A stretch of DNA of 64,000 bases, taken from NCBI GenBank assembly GCA_001899715.1, contig MKWI01000013.1, positions 80,600 through 144,599 on the forward strand. The letters run 5' to 3'. Source of the stretch: Sphingobium sp. 66-54. GTDB taxonomy: Bacteria; Pseudomonadota; Alphaproteobacteria; Sphingomonadales; Sphingomonadaceae. The translations under genes were made by a program, and so were the position numbers. The notes beneath the pieces are model-generated. The model had not been told where the DNA came from. It ran no database searches and saw only the letters and a list, made by a program, of their open reading frames with translations. Positions 26,676-35,191 of the stretch are shown piece after piece. Position 1 is the first letter of the stretch. Every line of letters starts with the position of its first letter.

Positions 26676-26846
26676 GGGGTTGGCGGTGGATGGTTTCGAT
26701 TGGTCTCGCCAAGACCAGTGGAATGATCGAGCCCGGGTGAACAGCACCCCGCCAGCGCCAAATTTCCAACCCCGCGCTTGCCTCCGCGCGCTGGAGACGC
26801 CAGTGCAGGGGCCAGCCCCGGCGACTCATTCTCAGGAGACGGATGA

Positions 26847-28319
26847 ATGGAAAATTTCCTCAAGACGATCAAAGGCATCAAGGATCGCGGCGATGCGCAG
26901 CTCTTCATCGACGGCGAGTGGCGCAAGAGCAGCGGCAGCACTGTGCTGGACGTTATCGCGCCCCATAACGAGGAAGTCGTCCTGCAATATGTCGAGCCGG
27001 GCACGGCGGACATGGATGCGGCGGTGGCGGCCGCGCGCCGGGCGTTCGATGTTGGCCCCTGGCCGCGCCTGAGCCCCGCCGAGCGCGGCGTCTATCTGCG
27101 CAAGGTGGCCGATCTGCTGGCCGAGCGCATGCCCGAGCTGGCCGAGGCATGGAGCGGTCAGGTCGGCGCGGTGATCGGCTTCACCAGCAAGGCGAGCTAT
27201 CAGGCGCCCGGCCTGTTCAACTATTATGCCGGCCTGTGCGACAGCTATCCGTTCATCGACGAGCGGACCGGCTCGATGGGCGGCAACCGCGCGCGCGTGG
27301 TGGGCGAGCCGGTCGGCGTCGTCGCGGCGATCACGCCGTGGAACGCGCCGCTGGTGCTGCTCATCTACAAGGTGGCGGCCGCGCTGGCGGCGGGCTGCAC
27401 CATCGTCGCCAAGCCCTCGCCCGAGACGCCGGTGGACGCGCACATCCTCGCTGAGTGCATCGCGGCGGCGGGCATCCCGGCGGGCGTGTTCAACATGCTG
27501 CCGGGCGGGCGCGAGGTGGGCGACCATCTGATCCGCCATCCCGGCATCGACAAGATCGGCTTCACCGGCTCGACCGCGGCGGGCAAGCACATCGCCGGCG
27601 TCGCCGCCGAACGGCTGGCGCGCGTCTCGCTCGAACTGGGCGGCAAGTCGGCGGCGATGATCCTGGACGACGCGGACATGGACCATGTCCTCCAGAGCCT
27701 CGTACCCTATTCGATGCCGATCACCGGCCAGGTCTGCTTCGCGCTGACCCGCGTGCTCGTGCCCAAAAGCCGCAAGGCCGAGATCGTCGATGCCTACACC
27801 AATGCCGTCTCCAAGGTGAAGGTGGGCGACCCCTTCCAGGCGGACGTGGGCATCGGCCCGCTGGCGATGAACCGCCAACTCGATCGCGTGCTCGGCTATA
27901 TCGAGAAGGGCAAGGCCGAGGGCGCCCGTGTGGCGCTGGGCGGCGGCCGCCCGGCCGGGCTCAACCGCGGTTTCTTCGTCGAGCCGACGGTGTTCGCGGA
28001 CGTGACGCCGGACATGACTATCTTCCGCGAGGAGATTTTCGGCCCGGTCGTCTCCTTCGTCGATTATGAGGACGAGGCGGACATGATCGCCAAGGCCAAC
28101 GACACCATCTACGGCCTGCACGGCGCCGTCTACACGCAGGACCCCGAGCGCGGCTTTGCCGTGGCGCGGGACTATCGCGCCGGCTCGGTGACGATCAACG
28201 GCATGCAGGTCGATATCCACATGCCCTTCGGCGGCTTCAAGCAGTCCGGCATCGGCCGCGACGGCGGCATCGAGGGGCTGGAGAATTATCTGGAGACCAA
28301 GACGGTCTATTTCGCCTGA
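26847..28319 (+). CDS. NAD(P)-dependent aldehyde dehydrogenase
   Basis: A 490-residue aldehyde dehydrogenase oxidising an aldehyde to the acid. Key segments are TPWNAPLVLL (the Asn), KPSPETP, GFTGSTAAGK, LELGGKSAAM (general-base Glu) and the nucleophile Cys297 in PITGQVCFALTR; GPLAMNRQ, EIFGPVVSF and MPFGGFKQSG complete the fold. The region before the cysteine (MPITGQVC) differs slightly from the common N.GQ.C but retains the key residues. Substrate is unknown. Confidence 0.93.
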   Translation: MENFLKTIKGIKDRGDAQLFIDGEWRKSSGSTVLDVIAPHNEEVVLQYVEPGTADMDAAVAAARRAFDVGPWPRLSPAERGVYLRKVADLLAERMPELAEAWSGQVGAVIGFTSKASYQAPGLFNYYAGLCDSYPFIDERTGSMGGNRARVVGEPVGVVAAITPWNAPLVLLIYKVAAALAAGCTIVAKPSPETPVDAHILAECIAAAGIPAGVFNMLPGGREVGDHLIRHPGIDKIGFTGSTAAGKHIAGVAAERLARVSLELGGKSAAMILDDADMDHVLQSLVPYSMPITGQVCFALTRVLVPKSRKAEIVDAYTNAVSKVKVGDPFQADVGIGPLAMNRQLDRVLGYIEKGKAEGARVALGGGRPAGLNRGFFVEPTVFADVTPDMTIFREEIFGPVVSFVDYEDEADMIAKANDTIYGLHGAVYTQDPERGFAVARDYRAGSVTINGMQVDIHMPFGGFKQSGIGRDGGIEGLENYLETKTVYFA

Positions 28320-28345
28320 TCGGGCGGATTGCCGGCAAATCGAGG

Positions 28346-28376
28346 GCGCCCGGACGCGAGTCCGGGCGCTTCTTCG
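28346..28376 (+). terminator. intrinsic terminator after the aldehyde dehydrogenase
   Basis: A perfect 10-bp stem (28346-28355 with 28360-28369) closed by the GNRA-type loop GCGA, followed by TTCTTCG. It begins 27 bases after the stop codon. Confidence 0.75.
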
Positions 28377-28506
28377 TGTGGGACCGCATGGCAAGGTGAC
28401 TTGCATCAATGCGTCCATCCCGCTCGCGGACTACCATCGCGGCTGGTGCGGCTCCCGGCAGAGCGCTACGGTTGCACCAATGGCATACACATCAGGAGCA
28501 GGACGA

Positions 28507-29271
28507 ATGGCGACCCTGTCCGAGCGCGCCGACGCGCTCGAATATGAAATGAGCATGGAGCTGGAGCGGCGTGTCGCGGAACGCCGGCCGATCCGCTCGG
28601 CCCTTTACGTGTCGGGCATCTACGATCCCGCCAGCGAGCGGCACGACCTGTTCGAGGCGCTGGCGGACGGCAAGACCTTCCTCATGGGGCCGGATCCGCG
28701 CATCCCGGCCATGCCGGAAAAGCCGACGCTGATGGATTTCTTCCGCATGCGCTTCGGCAATATCCAGCATGTCATGCAGAGCGCGCGGCTGGCGATGAAG
28801 AACGGCCTCGACGAGAAAGTGGTACTGGCCTGCCTGCTGCACGACATCAGCGTGACCGGCTTCATCAGCGGCGACCACGGCTATTGGGGCGCGATGATGG
28901 TCGAGCCCTATGTCGACGAGGAAGTGAGCTGGGCGATCCGTGCGCACCAGATCTTGCGCTTCTTCCCCGACCCCACGGTGGGCTACGAATATCCCGAGGC
29001 TTACATCAAATATTTCGGCCCGGATTTCACGCCCGAGCCCTATGTCCATGAGGCGTATGCGCGGCTCAAGGATCACAAATATTACATGACCGGGCGGCTG
29101 ATTTGCCTCAATGATTACTATGCCTTCGATCCCGATATTAAGGTGGATCTGGAGGAGTTCGAGGACCTGATCGGCCGCAATTTCCGCCAGCCGGCCGAGG
29201 GGCTGGGCTTCGATCACAGCCCGGTTGCGCATATCTGGCGGACGATCAGCATGCCCACGCGGGCGCTGTAG
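28507..29271 (+). CDS. HD-domain protein (possible metal phosphohydrolase)
   Basis: A 254-residue protein with an HD-superfamily core: a histidine in GNIQHVMQSARLAM, the HD pair in LACLLHDISVTGFI, and later histidines in ISGDHGYWG and RAHQILRF. The spacing fits an HD metal site with a non-standard second half. I do not recognise the specific family or substrate. CAGGAG precedes the ATG. It sits among catabolic oxidoreductase genes but after a terminator, so it is probably its own transcript. Confidence 0.7.
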   Translation: MATLSERADALEYEMSMELERRVAERRPIRSALYVSGIYDPASERHDLFEALADGKTFLMGPDPRIPAMPEKPTLMDFFRMRFGNIQHVMQSARLAMKNGLDEKVVLACLLHDISVTGFISGDHGYWGAMMVEPYVDEEVSWAIRAHQILRFFPDPTVGYEYPEAYIKYFGPDFTPEPYVHEAYARLKDHKYYMTGRLICLNDYYAFDPDIKVDLEEFEDLIGRNFRQPAEGLGFDHSPVAHIWRTISMPTRAL

Positions 29272-29820
29272 GGCCGGGGGGAGCGGCGCTTCCCACTCCG
29301 CGACCTTGGCCTGACCGGGAAGGGAGTGGGTGTGTCCCCTCTCCTGGCTCGGTTGGTCGCGGGTGTCGCCGGAGTCCATGCGGAAGTTTGTGTTCCTGCG
29401 AAGGCAGGCGTTCAGGGCGGCGAGGGGCTGCGGTTGGGCGCTGGGCCTGCTTTCGCAGGAGCCAGTGTCTGCGCCGATATTCCCAACGCGGAGGCCAATG
29501 GCGCCACTGAACGGCGGTCCGGTGGGGCTTGTTGCACCTTCTTTCCAGCGCAATCTTCCTCATCTGGACCGAGCCTCACGCGCAAATGCAGGAGCACGGC
29601 GTTCGCAGGAGCACGGTGGTTTGCGGTGTGAGCTGCCGTCTCGCCTTATCGGCCAAACCCTCCCGGCAATCATGCCCATCGCATCAGGGCTGGCCCCCGC
29701 CGGACCGGCGCGATAGAGGCGGGGCGGGTGCCGGCTGTCGCGGCGCCGGCGACAGGCGATGCAACGCGCCGCGCGGCATGATCGGGAGGCGCGCAGTATG
29801 ATCGGGAGATTGGGGGCCGG
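29272..29820. other. 549-bp gene-free region with repeats
   Basis: No convincing gene. It contains a BIME-like repeat pair (29390-29464), further fragments of the same palindrome near 29587-29616 (GCAGGAGCACGG twice), and a hairpin just before the next gene (CTGTCGC / GCGACAG around 29738). The sequence ATGATCGGGAG occurs twice directly upstream of the transporter start, once before GCGCGCAGT and once before ATTGGGGG. The promoter of the transporter must lie here. Confidence 0.5.
29390..29464. repeat. dispersed palindromic repeat, inverted pair (BIME-like)
   Basis: GTGTTCCTGCGAAGGCAGG and GGGCCTGCTTTCGCAGGAGCCA flank a spacer with GGCGAGGGGCTGCGGTTGGG, matching the unit at 26599-26675 in arms and spacer. 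Confidence 0.8.
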
Positions 29821-30840
29821 ATGACCAACCCGCAGGCGCCACGGCGGCGCGTCCTTGCCTGGCTGCGGCCGGATAACTTCACCCTCGCGCTGATCGGCGT
29901 CGTGCTGCTCGCTAGCCTGCTGCCCGCGCGCGGCGGGTTTGCGCCGGTGGTGGACTGGGTCGGCCATGCCGCTATCGTCCTCCTTTTCTTCCTGCACGGC
30001 GCCAACCTGCCGAGTGAGGCTGTGGTCGCCAGCCTCGGGCAATGGCGGCTGCACCTGATGGTGCTGCTCAGCACCTATGTGCTGTTCCCGCTCATCGGCA
30101 TCGCGCTGGGGCCGCTCAGCGGCGTAGCGATCGACCCGATGCTCTACACCGGCCTCCTGTTCCTGTGCTGCCTGCCCTCCACGGTGCAGTCCTCCATCGC
30201 CTTCACCTCCATCGCGCGCGGCAATGTGCCGGTGGCGATCTGCGCGGCCTCGGCCTCCAACCTGTTCGGCATCGTGCTGACGCCGCTGCTCACCGGCTTA
30301 TTGCTCGCCAGCCAGAGCGCCATTTCGCTCGACGCGATCTGGTCCATCGTGGGGACGATCCTGCTGCCGTTCCTCGCCGGGCAGGCGCTGCACAGCCGCA
30401 TCGGCGGCTGGATCAAGCGCAACAAGCCGACGCTGAGTCTGGTCGATCGCGGTTCGGTGCTCATCATGGTCTATGCGGCATTCGGCCAGTCGGTGATCGA
30501 CGGGCTGTGGCGGACGGTCTCGGCCATCGACCTGACGGCGGTGATCGGTTTCAGCCTCGCAATCCTCGCGGTGGTGATGCTGATCCTGCGCGGCGTCTCC
30601 CGCCTCGCGCACCTGCCGCGCGGCGACGAGGCGGCGCTGATCTTTTGCGGTTCCAAGAAGTCGCTCATCACCGGCGTGCCGATGGCGAGCGTGCTGTTCC
30701 CCGCCGCGACGGTGGGCGCCATCGTGCTGCCGCTGATGATCTTCCACCAGATCCAGCTCATCGTCTGCGCCTTCATCGCCCGCGCCTACGAACGCCGGGC
30801 GATTGCCGAGGAACTAGCGGCGGAGAAGGTGCCGGGGTGA
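29821..30840 (+). CDS. SBF-like (bile acid:sodium symporter family) transporter
   Basis: A 339-residue membrane protein with nine to ten helices. FLHGANLPSEAV, LLFLCCLPSTVQSSIAFTSIARGN, CAASASNLFGIVLTPLL and GSKKSLITGVPMASVLFP are typical of the SBF-like branch, which carries organic anions or arsenite-like solutes. The substrate is unknown; its position between oxidoreductase genes suggests an organic acid. No ribosome site is obvious apart from GGGGGCCGG directly before the ATG. Confidence 0.88.
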   Translation: MTNPQAPRRRVLAWLRPDNFTLALIGVVLLASLLPARGGFAPVVDWVGHAAIVLLFFLHGANLPSEAVVASLGQWRLHLMVLLSTYVLFPLIGIALGPLSGVAIDPMLYTGLLFLCCLPSTVQSSIAFTSIARGNVPVAICAASASNLFGIVLTPLLTGLLLASQSAISLDAIWSIVGTILLPFLAGQALHSRIGGWIKRNKPTLSLVDRGSVLIMVYAAFGQSVIDGLWRTVSAIDLTAVIGFSLAILAVVMLILRGVSRLAHLPRGDEAALIFCGSKKSLITGVPMASVLFPAATVGAIVLPLMIFHQIQLIVCAFIARAYERRAIAEELAAEKVPG

Positions 30841-31089
30841 AGTTTCAAAGATGATTATCCCTGAAAACAATGCAATGAAGCCATTATTTCAACATCCATC
30901 ATAGCCGACAGGCTGATGCCGGAGGCACCGGGAATGCTGCAACGGGTTCGGCATTGACGGATGGGGCGGCGGGATGGGTGGATGAAGCCAGCCTCCATCG
31001 CGCTTCCAAATCGAAACCTTGAATGTCCCCCGCACCCGGCAGTATAGCCCCTTAGCAAGGTATCGAAACAAGACCGATTGGAGAGACTC

Positions 31090-32049
31090 ATGCGGCGGAC
31101 GGCGCGTTTCCTCGCACTCATGGCGCCGGCACTGCTCATCGCCGCCGCGCCCGCGCCCCGAGCGATCGACCTGCCGGGTGAGCGCGCCTTCCCCGAGAAC
31201 ATGACCATCGCGCCGGACGGCACCGCTTATGTCGGCAGCCTCAGCGGCGGCGTGTGGCGCGTCGCACTGGACAAGGGCACGGTGACGCCGTGGATCAAGC
31301 CGGGCGGGTCCGGCACGGGCTCTGTCTTCGGCGTCTTTGCCGATCCGGTGAATCGCCTGCTCTGGGTATGCAGCAACGATCTCTCCTTTGCCGGCGTCGC
31401 CATTGCCGGGGCGGAGAAGGGCTCGACCGTCAAGGGCTTCGATCTCAGGACGGGAGCGCAGCAGGTGAGCCTCGCGCTGCCCGGCGCGCAGACCTTTTGC
31501 AACGATATGGCGGTGGCGAAGGACGGCACGCTCTACGTCACCAACACCAACCCCCCGCACATCCTGCGCTGGCGCAAGGGCGCCGCCGCGCTGGAGATGT
31601 GGTCGGCCGATTCCGCGCTCGGCGCCGGGCAGGGCGGCGGCGGGCTGGACGGCATCGCTGTCGGCGCGGACGGCAACCTCTACGTCAACAATTTCCAGTC
31701 GCACATGTTCGCGCGGGTTGCGGTGAATGAGGACGGCAGCGCGGGCGCGGTAACGCCGCTCAAGACCTCGCGCCCGCTCGATACGCCGGATGGGCTGCGC
31801 GCCATTGGCGGCATGCGCTTCGTGCAGGCCGAGGCATCGGGCAAGGTGGCGCTGCTCACCGTTGATGGCGGCGCCGCCACGGTCGAGACACTGGCCGAGG
31901 TGCCCGCGCCCACCGGCCTCGATGTGCATGGCGATACGCTCTGGTATGTGCGCGGCGAGCCGGGCTACCTGTTCAACCCCAGCCTGCGCGGCAAGACGCC
32001 GCCGCTGCCCTTCCAGATCGCCCCCGTGGCGCTGCCCAAATCCAGATAA
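31090..32049 (+). CDS. secreted SMP-30/gluconolactonase-like beta-propeller protein
   Basis: A 319-residue exported protein: signal peptide (about 1-20, FLALMAPALLIAAAPAPRA), then repeated blades with (P/K)DG(T/N)(A/L)YV motifs such as APDGTAYVGSLSGGVW, AKDGTLYVTNTN and GADGNLYVNNFQ. This is the SMP-30/strictosidine-synthase type of six-bladed propeller, often a lactonase. It lies 23 bases before a periplasmic quinoprotein dehydrogenase, so a lactone-hydrolysing partner of a sugar or alcohol oxidase is a sensible idea. ATG 31090 follows GGAGAG; a TTG four codons upstream is less likely. Confidence 0.8.
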   Translation: MRRTARFLALMAPALLIAAAPAPRAIDLPGERAFPENMTIAPDGTAYVGSLSGGVWRVALDKGTVTPWIKPGGSGTGSVFGVFADPVNRLLWVCSNDLSFAGVAIAGAEKGSTVKGFDLRTGAQQVSLALPGAQTFCNDMAVAKDGTLYVTNTNPPHILRWRKGAAALEMWSADSALGAGQGGGGLDGIAVGADGNLYVNNFQSHMFARVAVNEDGSAGAVTPLKTSRPLDTPDGLRAIGGMRFVQAEASGKVALLTVDGGAATVETLAEVPAPTGLDVHGDTLWYVRGEPGYLFNPSLRGKTPPLPFQIAPVALPKSR

Positions 32050-32072
32050 GACAATCATATAAAGGACTTGCC

Positions 32073-33800
32073 ATGGCCAGGATGCTCCCCTTGTTCGCCG
32101 CGCTCGGCGCGACCACGGCCGCCGGCGCGGTGCTGCTCGTCGCCCAGCCTTTCGCCAGCGGCCGGGCGGTCGCGGCCGAAGATGCGGCCTGCCCCAACGA
32201 CAGCGGGTTGAGCCTGCCGCCGGGCTTCTGCGCGACGGTCTTCGCCGACAATATCGGCCACGCCCGCCACATGACGGTGGCGAGCGACGGGACGGTCTAT
32301 GTCAACACCTGGACCAGCCGCTATTTCCGCACGCCGCCGCCCGAGGGTGGCTTCATCGTCGCGCTGCGCGACACGGACGGCGACGGCAAGGCCGATCAGG
32401 TCGACCGTTTCGGTCCAACAGCGGCGGAAGGCGCGACGGGCGGCACCGGCATCGCCCTATGGAACGGCGGACTCTATGCGGAGGCGGGCGACCAGATCGT
32501 CCGCTACGCCCTGAAAAGCGGCGAGCGCGCGCCCTCCGCAAAAGCCGAAATCGTTGTCGATAAGCTTCCAATGGATGGCGACCACATGATGAAGGCCATC
32601 GTCATCGACAAGGCCGGCAAATTGTTCCTCAACAGCGGCTCGCCCTCCAATGTATGCGAGAAGGAGAACCGCCAGCCGGGCTCGATGGGCAAGGACCCGT
32701 GCGAGGAGCTGCTCACCCGCGCCGGCATCTGGCAATATAGCGCCAGCAAGCGCGGGCAGGTGTTTTCGCCCAAGGAGCGCTACGCGACCGGCATCCGCAA
32801 CAGCGGCGGCCTTGCTCTCGACGCGGCGGGCGGCTTGCTGGCGGTGCAGCACGGGCGCGACCAGCTCTCGCAGAACTGGCCCAGGCTCTACACCACCGAG
32901 CAGGGCGTCGAGCTGCCCGCCGAGGAACTGCTGGCGCCGCGCAAGGGCGACAATTTCGGCTGGCCTTATTGCTATTATGACGGGCAGCAGAACAAGCTGG
33001 TCCTCGCCCCGGAATATGGCGGCGACGGCGGCAAGGCGGTCGGTCGCTGTGCCAGCATGAAGGGCCCGGTGGCGGCCTACCCAGCGCATTTCGCGCCGAC
33101 CGGGCTCGCTTATTATGGCGGCGGCTCGTTCCCGGCGGCCTATAAGGGCGGCGCGTTCATCGCCTTCCATGGCTCATGGAACCGCGCGCCGGCGCCGCAG
33201 GAGGGCTTCCGCGTCGTCTTTCAACCGTTGGCGAACGGCAAGGCGAGCGGCGCCTCGATCCTGTTCGCGGACGGCTTCACCGGCCCCGGCAAGGCGCAGG
33301 GGCAGGCGACGCACCGCCCGACCGGCGTTGCCGTGGGGCAGGACGGCGCGCTCTACGTCTCGGACGATGTCGCCGGGCGGATCTGGCGGATCAGCTACAA
33401 GGGCGCGGCCAATGCGCCGCTGACGGCAGCCCGGCCGGTCGTCTATCAGCCGGCGGCCGTCGCGGCGGCGGGCGGCGAAGGCGGGGCGCTGCCGCCGGGC
33501 GTCACCGCCGAGCAGGTCGCGCTGGGCAACCGCATCTATCACGGGCTGGAGCGCTCCGGCGCCTGCGCGGGCTGCCACGGCACGGACGGCAAGGGATCGA
33601 CCATCGGCCCGGCGCTGACCGGTGAGAAATGGCTGTGGACGGACGGCTCGCTCGCCTCGCTCGCCAAGGTGATCGACGATGGCGTCACCCAGCCCAAGGA
33701 GTATCCGAGCGGCATGCCCGCCAAGGGCGGCTCCAACCTCTCGCAGGCGGATGTGGATGCGGTGGCGGCCTATGTCTGGACGCTGAGCCACGGGAAGTAG
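32073..33800 (+). CDS. periplasmic quinoprotein (PQQ) dehydrogenase fused to cytochrome c
   Basis: A 575-residue exported protein. After the signal peptide (about 1-34) comes a sorbosone/glucose-dehydrogenase-like propeller (about 45-450; ARHMTVASDGTVYVNTW, ATGIRNSGGLALDAAGG, HGRDQL, FIAFHGSWNR), the fold of PQQ-dependent soluble aldose or pyranose dehydrogenases. A C-terminal cytochrome c domain has CAGCH at 498-502 and a later methionine (SGMPAKGG) as axial ligand. Electrons would pass from PQQ to the haem and on to a cytochrome or oxidase. Substrate is unknown. It probably forms an operon with the SMP-30-like gene. Confidence 0.87.
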   Translation: MARMLPLFAALGATTAAGAVLLVAQPFASGRAVAAEDAACPNDSGLSLPPGFCATVFADNIGHARHMTVASDGTVYVNTWTSRYFRTPPPEGGFIVALRDTDGDGKADQVDRFGPTAAEGATGGTGIALWNGGLYAEAGDQIVRYALKSGERAPSAKAEIVVDKLPMDGDHMMKAIVIDKAGKLFLNSGSPSNVCEKENRQPGSMGKDPCEELLTRAGIWQYSASKRGQVFSPKERYATGIRNSGGLALDAAGGLLAVQHGRDQLSQNWPRLYTTEQGVELPAEELLAPRKGDNFGWPYCYYDGQQNKLVLAPEYGGDGGKAVGRCASMKGPVAAYPAHFAPTGLAYYGGGSFPAAYKGGAFIAFHGSWNRAPAPQEGFRVVFQPLANGKASGASILFADGFTGPGKAQGQATHRPTGVAVGQDGALYVSDDVAGRIWRISYKGAANAPLTAARPVVYQPAAVAAAGGEGGALPPGVTAEQVALGNRIYHGLERSGACAGCHGTDGKGSTIGPALTGEKWLWTDGSLASLAKVIDDGVTQPKEYPSGMPAKGGSNLSQADVDAVAAYVWTLSHGK

Positions 33801-33847
33801 GGCGCCCTCATCCTGAGCTTGCGCGGGGAGGGGAGTATCCCGCGTAT

Positions 33848-33889
33848 GGGACCCATGTGCTCCTGCTTTCGCAGGAGCACATGGGTCCC
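33848..33889. terminator. perfect 19-bp hairpin built on the dispersed palindrome
   Basis: Arms 33848-33866 and 33871-33889 pair without a mismatch around the loop TTTC. The core GTGCTCCTGC / GCAGGAGCAC is the dispersed repeat, here folded on itself and extended by ATGGGTCCC. It lies between convergent genes and could end both transcripts, though no T-tract follows. Confidence 0.6.
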
Positions 33890-33915
33890 GTGGCGCCGCG
33901 AGAGCCCCCTTCAAT

Positions 33916-33944
33916 ATTTTGGGGATGGTTCCCCTCCCCAAAAT
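33916..33944 (-). terminator. hairpin downstream of the AraC-family gene
   Basis: ATTTTGGGGA (33916-33925) pairs with TCCCCAAAAT (33935-33944) around a 9-base loop. A stem ending in A/T-rich pairs fits a terminator usable from either side, placed 41 bases past the AraC stop. Confidence 0.55.
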
Positions 33945-33984
33945 GAGCTTGGGGCGGGATTGGCGACGGTCTTTCGCCGTCCCC

Positions 33985-34962
33985 TCAGTGCGCCAGCGTG
34001 CGCGCTCGCGCGCGCCATTGGCCCGGCGTCAGCTCGAAGCGGCGCTTGAAGGCGCGGGCGAAGTGGGCGGGGTCCTCGAAGCCGTTGGCGAAGGCGATCT
34101 GCGAGATGGAGGTGCCGGCGTGGCGGCTGTCGCTCAAATCGTCGGCGGCGCGCTGGAGGCGGCGGCTCCAGATCTGGCCGGTGATCGACAGGCCCAAAGC
34201 CTCGCGCATGAGCTGGTCGAGCCGGCGGCGGCTGATCCGCTGCGCATCGGCAACCTGCTCGGCGGTGAGGCCGGAGGTGGCGAGGTGCAGCTCGATATGG
34301 TCCAGCGCCTTCTGCACGCGCCAGTGCACGTTCTCGCGCTCCGTCGCCAGGCCGGAGGTGGCGCCGAGCAGGTGGATGACGCCGCTCATCGCTGCATTCT
34401 GCTGCGTTTCGCGCAGTTCGGGCGCGACTTGCAGCAGATAGAGCACCGTCTGCGCGAGCAGGCGGGTGCCGGGGTCCTGCGCCGGGAGCAGCGTGGCGAC
34501 CAGCCGCTCCATCTCCGGGAAGCGGGTCATCACCGCCGCGCGCGGCATACGCAGCAGCAGGAGAGCGCTGCACTCGGTGCCGACGAGGCGGAAAGGGTGG
34601 CGCTCGTCGATGAAGCATAGGTCGCCGCGCGTCAGCTCGCAATGGCGCTCGTGCTGGTGGGCGCTGGTGCTGCCGTCCACTTGCAGCATCATGGTGAGGA
34701 ACTGGTGCGCGGCCAGCGCCGGCTCGGGCACGTAGCTTACCTCGGCGGGGGCTGACTCGATGGCGAATAGCGCGCCTTGCCCCAGCCGGCTGTGCTGGAT
34801 GGAACCGATGCTCGGATTGGCGTCAATTGCGCTTACGGCGAGGCCGGGAAAGATGGTGGGCGCGGCGCCCGTCCAGAGATCGGCGCGTCGCTCCCGCGCG
34901 ACCCCGGTGAGGTCGACGACGGCGGACAGTCCAGGCGGCTTGGCTGTTTCCATCTCCGGCAA
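33985..34962 (-). CDS. AraC-family transcriptional regulator
   Basis: A 325-residue regulator with an N-terminal effector-binding domain of the AraC-binding-like-2 type (about 30-200) and a C-terminal double helix-turn-helix (about 225-320): LTAEQVADAQRISRRRLDQL and the conserved ISQIAFANGFEDPAHFARAF, F(E)LTPGQWR. It diverges from the TonB receptor at 35192 across 229 bp and is the likely regulator of that gene; effector unknown. Confidence 0.93.
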   Translation of the reverse strand: MPEMETAKPPGLSAVVDLTGVARERRADLWTGAAPTIFPGLAVSAIDANPSIGSIQHSRLGQGALFAIESAPAEVSYVPEPALAAHQFLTMMLQVDGSTSAHQHERHCELTRGDLCFIDERHPFRLVGTECSALLLLRMPRAAVMTRFPEMERLVATLLPAQDPGTRLLAQTVLYLLQVAPELRETQQNAAMSGVIHLLGATSGLATERENVHWRVQKALDHIELHLATSGLTAEQVADAQRISRRRLDQLMREALGLSITGQIWSRRLQRAADDLSDSRHAGTSISQIAFANGFEDPAHFARAFKRRFELTPGQWRARARTLAH

Positions 34963-35191
34963 CTCTGCGCTCTACATCGGTCAAAGCGCGATACGTGTCA
35001 AAAGGATAAAGTTGATGGTGTCACCGGTTTACGTCGCTCCACCCGGAACGGCGGGCTTTCTGGTGGCATCGTCTCGTGGGGTTGGGTCGGGTGTGCGCCG
35101 GTAGGCGCTGCCCGCCCGAGACGGGCTGCGCCTTCTCCCCGAGCGAAAAGCATAAGAGCCGGCGAGACCGGCGAACAGGGAGACGTGAGAC

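Noticed and set aside
33848..33889. Transposon end or attachment site
   Set aside because: The perfect hairpin is better explained as a folded copy of the dispersed palindrome between convergent genes; no flanking duplication or mobile gene is present.
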